DNA of 64,000 nucleotides from Cryphonectria parasitica EP155 (lineage: Eukaryota; Ascomycota; Sordariomycetes; Diaporthales; Cryphonectriaceae). The translations under genes were made by a program, and so were the position numbers. Below are positions 54,031 to 64,000 of the stretch, in pieces; position 1 is the first letter of the stretch, and each line of letters starts with the position of its first letter. The DNA is taken from the NCBI RefSeq assembly GCF_011745365.1, contig NW_024468912.1, positions 2,480,001 through 2,544,000 of the forward strand, given 5' to 3'. The notes beneath the pieces are model-generated. The model worked only from the letters and a program-made list of their open reading frames with translations, was not told the DNA's origin and ran no database searches.

Positions 54031-56096
54031 ACAATAGCTCTTCCAGAAATCCCTTCATCCTTGTATGCTTCTATTCAGAAAGAACTGATTAATTAGATAT
54101 ACTAGCTTATCCAGCATATTCAGAACTTATATGAATAATAGCAGGCTCAGAGTGCTATCATTGCTAACTAACAAGCCTAGCTAGCTCAATAAGCTTAGCA
54201 GGCGCAGTTTATCTCTGCAATTACTAATAGTACTGGAAAAGCATATAAGATGAATAAGCTTGCTATATATAATAGCAATCAAAAGATGCTGCATGGATTT
54301 CTTACTTACTGTAAAGCATATTTTCTGTATTATAAAACTTAGTTTATCAAGGAATCTGAGAAAGTTATTCTTGCAGGAACTTATTTCGAAAAGAATACTC
54401 TTATCTAGTATAAGCTTTCTCTATATAACTACTTGAAGTATCAGAACAATTCCAATATGCATATTCAGAGTATTAAGAATATATTTGATTCTTTTGAAAG
54501 CTTTGAGAAAGCTCTTAAGAAAATCTTTAATAATTCTAATAAAGAATGCATTATAGCTTAGCAGCTTATAAATCTCAAGCAAACTAAATTAGCTTCTATT
54601 TATATAATTAGATTTAAGCAACTCTTAGTATAATTCTTATAAGAAGATAAGAATCTTATAAAGTATTATTATAAGGAATTCAAGAACAATATTAAAGATG
54701 AAATCTTCAAGCAGAATTAGCTAAAGAACTTTGCAATATTCTCCAATCAAGCTATCTGTATTAACAACTGTTTATATAAACGATAGATAAAGAAGTTCAA
54801 GAAGAGAAGAAACTAGACTTGGAGATTTTCAGCTAATACAGGCAAGAAACTCCAAAGTAAGAATAAAGATTGATATAGCAATACAGCTTAGAGCAGCACT
54901 ACGCATACTGATCCCATAAAACTTAATACTGCTAATAGATAATATAGCAAGAGAAATAGCATTACTTGCTATAACTGCAACAAACAAGAATACATTGCAT
55001 ATAACTACTATTAACTCCAGAAGAATAAATAGCAATTAGTTCAAAAAGAATGCTAGATGAATATTGCTTAATAATAGAAACTCAATCAACTGAGCAAAGA
55101 TACTCTCTTGGAGCAAGTATTGAATTCTATTAATTACAGAAATCTCAGCTGAATATTCTATTATAATAACAACTGCTTAATATACTTCTTGAATAAGAAA
55201 GATTCAGAATAGTTCTCTTAGAAATCTAAGCGCTGTAGATAAATAGCAACAGCAGAATGAGGATGTATGCTTAGCATTCTTATAAATAGCAATTCGAACT
55301 GCTCTGATATTGTGAAACAGAGCATTCAGGCGTTGAAAGAAGAGCTTAGCAATGATATTCTTCAATATTCTTTATTATTTATATCAAATATTCTAACTAG
55401 GGATATGAATAAGAGATAATACTCTTTTAGTTATTAATATAAATATTTAAATAACATCGAAAATGCTTCTTAAGCAATAGAAAGATTAAGCTAGAACGAG
55501 CAATTCAATAGTTTATCAAAATCTCTCATAAACAATAAATCCAAGAAGCTTATAGAAAGATTTCTCTTCAGCATTGAATGGAATAAGAAAATAATATAAA
55601 TTGAATATCTCGTTTATAGAATAGAGTTAAAGAAGCTCTTTACTAGCATTCCCTTGCAAAACATCGAAGCATAATAAGATGAAGATTCTCGAATTGATTC
55701 ACTTTACAACTTATATTACAAACTAGCTTGAATCTTCTGTATCTATTATAGCTGCAGAATGTATTTCTCAGACAAGATGCAATATAAATAGTTTTCCATC
55801 AGAAAATCAGAACAAATCCTTTAGACTGTTAAAGAATAGAAACTCCGCTTTAGGGAGATTCTCAATAAATAGTACTACAATGCATATATCGAACTATTAG
55901 ATAATTGCTTCATATAATATATAGATAAAAAGATAGAATGATAGCAATATAAGATAATACTCTGTATAATTTATATTAATAACAAAGTTTGCAACTAGTA
56001 TTAATAGAAGAAAGATTAGAAATGATAATAATATAAGCAAAAGCAAGCTAAAAAGCTTGCTTAAGAAGTAGCAAAGCAGGCTTAGAAGAATAAGTA
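54031..56096 (+). pseudogene. gag: I-g gag, RIP-degraded
   Basis: The start codon has become ACA (54031). The frame follows I-c in order: Gln/Ala-rich start, capsid-like region (KAYKMNKLAIYNSNQKML), the CCHC knuckle at about 54964-55006 read as C-Y-N-C-N-K-Q-E-Y-I-A-Y-N-Y (His and last Cys lost), then the 340-codon post-knuckle extension. Stops occur at most Gln positions. The hydrophobic minus-strand frame at 54829-55035 is the antisense shadow seen in every family I gag. Confidence 0.82.
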
Positions 56097-59000
56097 GTTC
56101 TTAATAAACTTAAAAGAATAGAATTGCTTATAAAGAGACTGCAGATGATTAGATTGAAACAGTTCCTATATAAAGCTTCTAAAACAGATTATACTTACAT
56201 TAAGTTCAATATATACATTCAAGAATACAAATACAGCGCATTATTAAATAGTAGCACTCAGGGAAACTTCATATCTCCATATATTATTAATCAAGCATAA
56301 CTACAATAGAGATAAAAGAAATGCTTATATACTCTCAGCACTATAAAAGAATAATCTGTTGTATACAATCAAGGAGTAATCAATAAAGAGATTAATCATC
56401 TATTTATCTTAATTCAAGAATATATAATCAGAGCTTTCTTTGATATTATGAATACAGCATAGCATAAGCTGATTATGAAGCTTTCATAGCTTAAGAAGCA
56501 TAATTCTCGAATCAATTGAACTACTAGCTAGCTCTTATGAAAACAAGCTATATTCAGAAAGATAGTTGCAATCAGTAGCGCAGGATCGAAGCTAGTTATT
56601 GAAGAATACTCAGAAAAAGAAGCTTCAAACAACTTTATACATACTTTCAAACTAGCAAAGCTAGCAGTTCAAGAAGAAGAATCTAGTAATAAGCAAACCT
56701 AAATAGTGCTAAAGTATCAATAGATTAGCAAAACAATAGAAGCAAGATTCTCAGTAAGTTAGTTTGCTTCGGAGCAACAAGGAAAAGCTTCAGAATGTGA
56801 ATTGTAGACTTATACAGGAAAAACCTCGAAACTAAGCCCTCGAGCGCTCAGTTCAGCTCGAAGCAGATACTCAAAGCTCTCAAAAATAACAAACAAAAAG
56901 AAGCATACTCAGCAGTATCTACTATTCCTTCAGATAGCAGAAACAGCACAAGAACTAGAACTAATACTTGCGAATATACTACAAGAATATTACAAATTCA
57001 AGAAACTATTCTAGAAAGAATTGAATACGGGATTACCGGAATATAGCTCATACAACTACGAGATTCTGCTACAAGAAGGGAAATAGCTCAAATTCTTCCC
57101 TATCTACAAACTAGATAAAGCATAGCTAGAAGCACTTAGAGAATATCTTGATGAGAACTTTAAGAAAGATTATATATAATCATTGCAATTACTAGCAGAA
57201 TACTTCATTCTGTTTATATCTAAGAAAAATAGCAAGCTTAAGCTATATATTAATTATAAGCAACTCAACAATATTACAATCAAGAACTAATATCCATTAC
57301 TACTTATTAAGAAATTATAAGATAAGCTGCAAGAAGTATAATAGTTTATAGTTCTAAATCTGAAAGAAGCTTATAATCTAATTAGAATAAAAAAAGAAAA
57401 AGAATAGAAAACTGCTTTCAGAATATACTATGAATACTACAAATATTTAATTATACTCTTTGATTTAATGAATACTCTAGCTTCATTCTAGGAAATAATC
57501 AATTATATTCTATACAAGTATTTGAATCAGTTTATTATTGCTTATTTCAATAATATTCTTATCTACTCTCAAATACTTGAAGAATACAAGAAATATATAA
57601 AGATAGTATTGTAAATATTCTAAGATGCAAAACTTCTTATAGAGCCTGCAAAGAGTTACTTTCATATATAAAAGATTAACTATTTCAGATTTACAATCAA
57701 GCTAGAATATATTAAGCTATAGAAAGATAAGATAGAAGCTGTTAGAAATTAGCTAATTCCTAAGAATATTAGAAATATTAGATCTTTTCTTAAATATATC
57801 AACTTCTACAAGCAGTTCATTAAGAACTACAGCTGAATCGCATACTCTTTTACAAATCTTACCAAAAAAGAATAGCTTTTCAAATAAATCTCCAAAGTAT
57901 AGAAAGTCTTCAATAAGATTATTAAGCATATTATCTCAGAACTAGTTCTGTATAAAGCAGATTTCTATAAACCCTTTGAAATAGAAACTAATACATCAAA
58001 ATATGCACTCAGAGAACAACTTAGCCAGCAAGATAACTAAGAATATCTAAGAATTATAAGCAACTTCTCAAAGAAGTTAAATAGCTCAGAAATTAACTAT
58101 AGAATTCCTAATCAGAAACTTATAGCAATAGTAAAAGCTTTCAAGAAGTAGCAATACTACTTTATTAGCATATAATATCCGATTATAGTTCACTCGGATT
58201 ACAAGAATCTAACTATATTCATAATAATCAAGATTTTGAATAAGCAATAAGTTAGATAAACAGAATTCCTTTTATAGTTTAATTTCAAGATTATATATTA
58301 TAAAAGCTCAGAGAACAAACGAGCAGATGCTTTTAGCAGAAGATTAGACTATTAAGATACAGATTCTTTAGATATATAGAATATCTTTATTCAAAATGAA
58401 TCAGGAAATCTTATCAATGCATACAGAGAACTGAATGCTGTCTTCAGAATTAAACTCTCAGAAAAGAATTCAGAATTAATAACTCCAAATAAATAAGATA
58501 ACTATATCAAGAATATATACAATATATCAGCATATAAATATTAGAAAATTAGAGCAATCTATGAATATATTAGAAGATACTGGAGTTTATTAAGCTTTAG
58601 AAAAAGAATTGAAAATATCTTATAATAATACAATAGCTGCAAAAAGAATAAAGCAGAAAGATATAAGCTTTATAAACTATTATACTTCTTATTAGTACTT
58701 ATAACTATTTAGCAATTTATCAGTTTAAACTTTATTACCAAGCTATCTTTCTTACAAAAACTCTTAACTAAAGTATAATACAATAGCATTCTAGTAATAG
58801 TTTGCAAACTAAGCAAGTATACTTATTTTCTTTTCTATAAAAAAAGCAGTACAGCAGAGAAACTCGCATATGCATTCTTCAGAACAATTATTGCTAACTA
58901 CAGCATATCAGAAGAAGTAATCTTCAATAAAGATAGAAAGTTCAACTCAAAGTTTTAAACTTTACTTATAAAACAACTTAGAACATACTATAGAATATCT

Positions 59001-59768
59001 ATAGCATTTCATTTGCAGATAAATAAACAAACAGAAAGAATGAATCAGATTATTAAATAATATTTTCAATATTATATTAATCAGAAATAGGATAATTAGA
59101 TCAACTTATTGCTTCTTGCACAGTTTGCTTATAATAATACAAATACAAGCATAATAAAGAAATCATTATTCTTCATATTCTACAGATATAATCTAATAGC
59201 TTATTACAAAGCACTGCAAGAAGCAGATATAGAAGCTGCAAATAAGAAAATTAAGAAGATTAAGAAAGTTTAGAAGGAATTTCAATCAGAACTACAATTC
59301 GTTCAGAAATGAATAGTACAATATGCAAACTCTAAGAGAATTGAGAAACCAATCCTACAGAAGAAAGATAAAGTTTATCTACTTCAAAAAAACATCAAAA
59401 CAATTAAACTCAGCAATAAGCTTAACTATAAGAAGTTAGAATTATTCAAAATCTTATAATAGATTTCTCTAATTAACTATAAGTTAGTATTACTTTATAA
59501 GATAAGAATATACTCAGTTTTCCATATCTCACTATTGGAATTAGCAGCATAGAAAATACTAGCGAATAATATAGCAGAAGTAGAAAGCAACAAACTAGAG
59601 TATGAAGTAGAAAAGATTCTTAAGCATAGAAGTATGAATAATATAAAAGAATATCTTATCAAATGAAAAAGCTATTTAGCAAGCGAAAACTTATAAGAAT
59701 TACAGAAGAATATTGAAAATGCTTAGAAAAAGATAGCTGAATATTGGAAAAAGAAAGCTAATACTTAA
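56097..59768 (+). pseudogene. pol: I-g pol: protease, RT, RNase H, integrase, chromodomain
   Basis: The protease at about 56240-56290 reads A-L-L-N-S-S-T-Q-G-N-F-I-S-P. RT is about 57180-57740 with A-Y-F-N-N-I-L-I-Y-S near 57540. RNase H is about 57980-58320. Integrase is about 58550-59450 (VCKLSKYTYF; VIFNKDRKFNSKF). The chromodomain is about 59590-59745 (YEVEKILKHRSMN, SENLxEL). It ends at TAA 59766-59768 after EYWKKKANT. That stop overlaps the TAA (59767-59765, reverse) of the accessory gene. It has many stops and is inactive. Confidence 0.84.
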
Positions 59769-60085
59769 AACAATCGCTCCGCCCTGAACCAAGATCCAGA
59801 GGCTTCAGAGATCTTGCTCTCCAGGAAATCCAACTAATCCACTACTGCATTCCCTACATCTACAGAATTCCAATCAAAATCTCTAGAGGAAGAACTCTCA
59901 GGAGCAATAACAGGCTCTGCGGAAACTATAGCCTGCATCTCAGTAGCTACACGCTCGCACTTCTCCTCCTCCAGGCCCTTATTCACCAGCTTTATCCCCT
60001 TCTTCTGAAGAAAGCATTGCTGCTTTTTCAGCTATGATAAATAAGCTAGTAACTCATTCATACAAGCTTGAAGTTCTAACAACTG
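59765..60085 (-). pseudogene. I-g antisense accessory gene, C-terminal half
   Basis: The reverse-strand frame shows a coiled-coil region (KKGIKLVNKGLEEEKCERVA), then EMQAIVSAEPVIAPESSS and the conserved FDWNSVDVGNAVVD block, ending in TAA. It is interrupted by IV-C at 60086. This is the same gene as in I-b, I-c, I-e and I-f, with a diverged middle. The segment is GC-richer than pol. The function is unknown. Confidence 0.68.
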
Positions 60086-60289
60086 TGTCAGGGCCGATTG
60101 TGCCAGCAAGGATCAGAGCCAGCTGAATTACGGATGACTAAGCAATATGCGGCTATAAAGCGGCTTTCTAGCCACGTCAGCACTGCTGAGCAGAACTTAG
60201 CTCCTTAGGCCTCAATGTTATTCTGGTTGTATGCCCCTGAAAGAGAGAAAGACCTCGCCACATTGCCTTTGCAACCTTTCCACCTGACA
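60086..60289 (+). repeat. IV-C 5' LTR
   Basis: This 204 bp LTR runs from TGTCAGGGCCG to CACCTGACA and lacks GCTAGCTAA-type sequence present in IV-A and IV-B. Confidence 0.94.
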
Positions 60290-60417
60290 GTTTGAGGCCT
60301 GGCCCTTTTAAAGGAGGCAATCCGGCGAGGCTTTCTATCTTTTTTTTTTCTTCTCTAGGAGCAGCGCTAACACTGAGCAGGAGCAGAGCAAACGATCAGA
60401 CCACTATTCTTTTCGAA

Positions 60418-60530
60418 CCTTCGAGCCTTTGACCTTCGAGCTTTTAACCTTCGAGCCTTTGACCTTCGAGCCTTTAACCTTCGAGCCTTTGACCTTCGAG
60501 CCTTCGATTTTCGAGCTTTCGAGCCTTGAA
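60418..60530 (+). repeat. IV-C 15 bp tandem array
   Basis: Seven units of CTTCGAGCCTTTGAC or close variants, one or two more than IV-B. Confidence 0.85.
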
Positions 60531-60550
60531 TACAGCGAGCAAGCAGTGCC

Positions 60551-61616
60551 GAGCAAGCAGTATGCAAGCAGCGTGCAAGAAGCGTTCAGAAGAGATTCAG
60601 AGCATTCGAGTCGCTAAGCTAGAGCAAACAGCGAGCAAGCAGTATGCAAGCAGCGTGCGAGAAGCGTTCAGAAGAGATTCAGAGCATTCGAGTCGCTAAG
60701 CTAGAGCAAACAGCGAGCAAGCAGTATGCAAGCAGCGTGCGAGAAGCGTTCAGAAGAGATTCAGAGCATTCGAGTCGCTAAGCTAGAGCAAACAGCGAGC
60801 AAGCAGTATGCAAGCAGCGTGCGAGAAGCGTTCAGAAGAGATTCAGAGCATTCGAGTCGCTAAGCTAGAGCAAACAGCAAGCAAGCAGTATGCAAGCAGC
60901 GTGCAAGAAGCGTTCAGAAGAGATTCAGAGCATTCGAGTCGCTAAGCTAGAGCAAACAGCGAGCAAGCAGTATGCAAGCAGCGTGCGAGAAGCGTTCAGA
61001 AGAGATTCAGAGCATTCGAGTTGCTAAGCTAGAGCAAACAGCGAGCAAGCAGTATGCAAGCAGCGTACGAGAAGCGTTCAGAAGAGATTCAGAGCATTCG
61101 AGTCGCTAAGCTAGGGCAAACAGCGAGCAAGCAGTATGCAAGCAGCGTACGAGAAGCGTTCAGAAGAGATTCAGAGCATTCGAGTTGCTAAGCTAGAGCA
61201 AACAGCGAGCAAGCAGTATGCAAGCAGCGTGCAAGAAGCGTTCAGAAGAGATTCAGAGCATTCGAGTCGCTAAGCTAGGGCAAACAGCGAGCAAGCAGTA
61301 TGCAAGCAGCGTACGAGAAGCGTTCAGAAGAGATTCAGAGCATTCGAGTTGCTAAGCTAGGGCAAACAGCGAGCAAGCAGTATGCAAGCAGCGTACGAGA
61401 AGCGTTCAGAAGAGATTCAGAGCATTCGAGTCGCTAAGCTAGAGCAAACAGCGAGCAAGCAGTGTGCAAGCAGCGTGCGAGAAGCGTTCAGAAGAGATTC
61501 AGAGCATTCGAGTCGCTAAGCTAGAGCAAACAGCGAGCAAGCAGTATGCAAGCAGCGTACGAGAAGCGTTCAGAAGAGATTCAGAGCATTCGAGTTGCTA
61601 AGCTAGAACAAAGTGT
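60551..61616 (+). repeat. IV-C 82 bp tandem array, 13 units
   Basis: Exact 82 bp spacing from 60551 to 61616 (starts 60551, 60633, ... 61535). Units alternate GCGTGCGAG / GCGTACGAG / GCGTGCAAG variants, which gives a readable variant order for comparison with IV-B. Confidence 0.95.
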
Positions 61617-61855
61617 GCTCTTCGCTATTCGAGCGAGAAAGCAGAGTGAGCAAGCAGTAGATCTGAGTATCTTCTGTTTTCGAGAGTGTGTTCTTCGCTA
61701 TTCGAGCGAGAGAGCAGAGTGAGCAAGCAGTAGATCTGAGTATCTTCTGTTTTCGAGAGTGTGTTCTTCGCTATTCGAGCGAGAGAGCAGAGTGAGCAAG
61801 CAGTAGATCTGAGTATCTTCTGTTTTCGAGAGTGTGCTCTTCGCTATTTGAGCGA
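61617..61855 (+). repeat. IV-C 73 bp tandem array
   Basis: Three units of the family III-derived repeat (AGATCTGAGTATCTTCTG), one fewer than IV-B. They lead into the unique segment, where the frame 61761-62009 still reads FCFRECALRYLSESAELKRS, the family III linker. Confidence 0.9.
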
Positions 61856-62269
61856 GAGCGCAGAGCTGAAGCGGAGTGTCCGCTTGGCAACTGAAGTTGC
61901 TTGGGTATTAGGTTGCAAACCAATTACCCTTCTGCACCTAGCGGTGGAGCGAAGCGTGGCAACGGCTTCAGAGTTGCTAGAGAGCAACTCTCAAGACGGA
62001 AAGCTATAATTATCCGTTATAGCTGCAGAGACGCTGTCCTGGATGCTGGGCTCCTTGGCTGCAAACCAAGTCCCTGGTGGAAGGCTTGCAACCTACATCA
62101 AACAGCTTTAAGTTCTGAAGAGTGCCTGGATAAAGCGCTGAGGGAGCAGCGACTGAGCAGCGTATATAGCGCGGGTATTGCACTCGGAAGACTTACGTCT
62201 GGAATGTGATTAAAAAGAGATTTTTTTTTCACAGGCTTCGGGGACGAAGCCAGAAGAGAAGGAGGGAGA

Positions 62270-62790
62270 TGGTTGAGAAGCCTTGAGAGGCCTGAGGCAC
62301 TGAGAGATCTTGAGAAGCTTTGAGAAGCCTGAGACTCTGAGAGGCTTTGAGAAGCCTGAGGCACTGAGAGACCTTGAGTGGCTTAGAAGCCTGAGGCACT
62401 GAGAGATCTTGAGAAGCTTTGAGAGGCCTGAGGCACTGAGAGATCTTGAGAGGCTTTGAGAAACCTGAGGCACTGAGAGATCTTGAGAAGCCTTGAGAGG
62501 CCTGAGGCACTGAGAGACCTTGAGTGGCTTAGAAGCCTGAAGCACTGAGAGATCTTGAGAAGCCTTGAGAGGCCTGAAGCACTGAGAGATCTTGAGAGGC
62601 CTTGAGAAACCTGAGGCACTGAGAGACCTTGAGAAGCCTTGAGAGGCCTGAGGCACTGAGGGACCTTGAGAGGCCTTGAGAAGCCTGAGGCACTGGGAGA
62701 TCTTGAGAGGCTTTGAGAAACCTGAAGCACTGAGGGATCTTGAGAAGCTTTGAGAAGCCTGAAGCACTGAGAGATCTTAAGAGCCTGAAG
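62270..62790 (-). repeat. IV-C 37 bp tandem array
   Basis: About 14 units, some irregular (GAGTGGCTTAGAAGCC variants). It is open in the minus frames, as in the other copies. Confidence 0.9.
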
Positions 62791-62965
62791 CATTGAGAAG
62801 GCGTAGGAGCAGCTAGGAAGCAGCGAAAGCCTGGAAGCAGCGAAAGCCTGGAAGCAACGGAAGCCTGGGAGCAACGGAAGCCTGGGAGCAACGGAAGCCT
62901 GGAAGCAACGAAAGCTTGGAAGCCTCAAAGGCCTTGAGGACAAGGCCTGATAAGGGGGGACAATC

Positions 62966-63169
62966 TGTCAGGGCCGATTGTGCCAGCAAGGATCAGAGCC
63001 AGCTGAATTACGGATGACTAAGCAATATGCGGCTATAAAGCGGCTTTCTAGCCACGTCAGCACTGCTGAGCAGAACTTAGCTCCTTAGGCCTCAATGTTA
63101 TTCTGGTTGTATACCCCTGAAAGAGAGAAAGACCTCGCCACATTGCCTTTGCAACCTTTCCACCTGACA
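62966..63169 (+). repeat. IV-C 3' LTR
   Basis: This 204 bp LTR is preceded by GATAAGGGGGGACAATC and followed by AACTG. Confidence 0.94.
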
Positions 63170-63560
63170 AACTGCTTCTTCTTCTCAAGCTTATATTTAT
63201 TAATATAGATTAATTTATTAGTAATTCGGAATACTAAGGAGAAAAGTTTTAATTAACAAAGAAAAATATTTAGAAGGAAATACTAATAAGAAGAAACAAG
63301 TATGCAATTCGCATTGCAGGAATAATTCTGCTTGATACATTGCAAATAATTCTTTATCTTATTTATTATCTTATACAATACTCCTTCTTCCAAATACAAA
63401 GAATACAGCATCATTTCATATTTGTTAGATTTAATATAACTGAAATATTCCTAATGAGCAAAGCTCTTCTTAGAAAGAATAGAAAAAGAAGATTTACTAA
63501 TACAAGAATTTAAGGTTCTGTTTAATATCTTGATTAGGAAAATATAATTATGCATGCAGA
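63170..63560 (-). pseudogene. I-g antisense accessory gene, N-terminal half
   Basis: This is the reverse-strand continuation beyond IV-C. The conserved upstream GTAAGT and the start region (TTAATATCTTGATTAGG-like on the plus strand near 63520) are present. The middle is AT-rich and not confidently translatable, and the Cys cluster is not legible. Confidence 0.45.
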
Positions 63561-63619
63561 GAACTTACTGAATACTTACAGAAGATCATTGAAAATAATA
63601 ACTAATAGGAGGGAGATGA

Positions 63620-64000
63620 TATTATAATTCATCTAATATGCAGATCACGAAAACAGATCATAAGCAAACAAGAACTAGATATCATAACTTAACATCAGAT
63701 AACCTACAAGAATTATATAACCCAGGATTAGAGTTACAAGCTAATCAATCAGAAGAGCTTACTTATGCTTACTAAGCCTCAGTGAGCACTACTGAGCAGC
63801 AGTAAGCTTTAGTAAGCACTACTGAGCAACAGTAAGCCTCAGTAAGCATCAGCGAGCTATACTGAAGAGCTGGATATATAATCACACATTCATTACCATT
63901 AGACAGATCATTATATATAGCTCTTCAGTTATCAATCTAAGTATCAGATTACTCTCTACTCTAATAGCCCCAAAGGCAGTGAATACTTGCATCGCTTACT
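63620..64000 (+). repeat. I-g 3' LTR, partial
   Basis: It starts TATTATAATTC (mutated TGTTATAACTC) after a GGAGGGAGATGA purine tract. It has the same repeat-rich U3 cassette as 46169-46365 and runs off the right edge. Confidence 0.88.

Larger units (their letters stand above)
60086..63169 (+). mobile_element. Family IV non-autonomous LTR element, copy IV-C, intact
   Basis: This 3,084 bp element has 204 bp LTRs that differ at one base by eye (TATGCCCC versus TATACCCC) and a perfect AACTG duplication (60081-60085 and 63170-63174). The internal layout is as in IV-B, with 13 units of the 82 bp repeat. Both LTRs share the same 9 bp and 1 bp deletions relative to IV-A and IV-B, as expected when both are copied from one template. 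It shows very little RIP. Confidence 0.94.
46169..64000 (+). mobile_element. Family I chromovirus copy I-g, plus strand, 3' end outside window
   Basis: The 5' LTR is interrupted by family III and the 3' region by IV-C. The 3' LTR starts at 63620 and runs off the window. The gag, pol and accessory order is as in I-c. It is inserted in the 5' LTR of I-d. It has its own U3 cassette, made of short AGTAAGC / GTGAGCACCA direct repeats, not found in the other copies. Confidence 0.9.

Overview
This is a gene-free, AT-rich stretch of a filamentous fungal (probably ascomycete) genome built almost entirely from nested LTR retrotransposons. Reading frames are riddled with C-to-T changes on both strands: Gln codons have become TAG/TAA, Trp codons have become stops, and Asp codons have become Asn. 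That is the signature of repeat-induced point mutation (RIP). I see no host gene, rRNA gene, CRISPR array or bacterial signal. The species cannot be named from this window.

The element families below carry names I made up. Family I is a Ty3/gypsy chromovirus of about 7.4 kb with 443-492 bp LTRs (TGTTATAAC...CATTACA) and seven copies: I-a (1-1831, minus, runs off the left edge), I-b (1832-13059, plus, 3' end only), I-c (3819-11219, plus), I-d (minus, oldest host, pieces between 13060 and 46168), I-e (14409-24958, minus), I-f (33885-41301, minus) and I-g (46169 to beyond 64000, plus). Family II (25497-45685, minus) is a second gypsy lineage with 319 bp LTRs and an unusually large interior. Family III (46366-53673, plus) is a third gypsy chromovirus with 310 bp LTRs. 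Family IV is a 2.6-3.1 kb non-autonomous LTR element with 204-214 bp LTRs and an interior of tandem arrays, in three copies: IV-A 2162-12201, IV-B 17524-20653, IV-C 60086-63169. A 454 bp miniature LTR element lies at 26672-27125.

The nesting order is supported by 5 bp target-site duplications: I-c CCAGA, IV-A AACTC, IV-B ATGAA, IV-C AACTG, I-e TAATA, III GTAAG, mini-element AGTTC, and I-f CGCTA/TGCTA. I-d contains I-b, I-e, family II and I-g. I-b contains IV-A, and probably I-a. IV-A contains I-c. I-e contains IV-B. Family II contains I-f and the mini-element. I-g contains family III in its 5' LTR and IV-C in its 3' region. The deepest chain is four levels: I-d, I-b, IV-A, I-c.

Three observations stand out. 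(1) Families I and III, and probably II, carry an extra gene on the opposite strand between pol and the 3' LTR, convergent with pol. In family I it is conserved at about 205 residues in several copies, and its stop codon overlaps the pol stop. (2) Family IV appears to derive from family III. They share LTR termini, and one family IV array plus its unique flank is recognisably the RNase H-integrase linker of family III pol. Copies IV-B and IV-C are nearly un-mutated, so they moved recently. (3) In families I and IV and in the mini-element, the bases just after the 5' LTR are complementary to a segment downstream of the LTR TATA box, as expected for self-primed reverse transcription. Every legible reverse-transcriptase catalytic Asp pair reads Asn-Asn, so no autonomous element here looks active.
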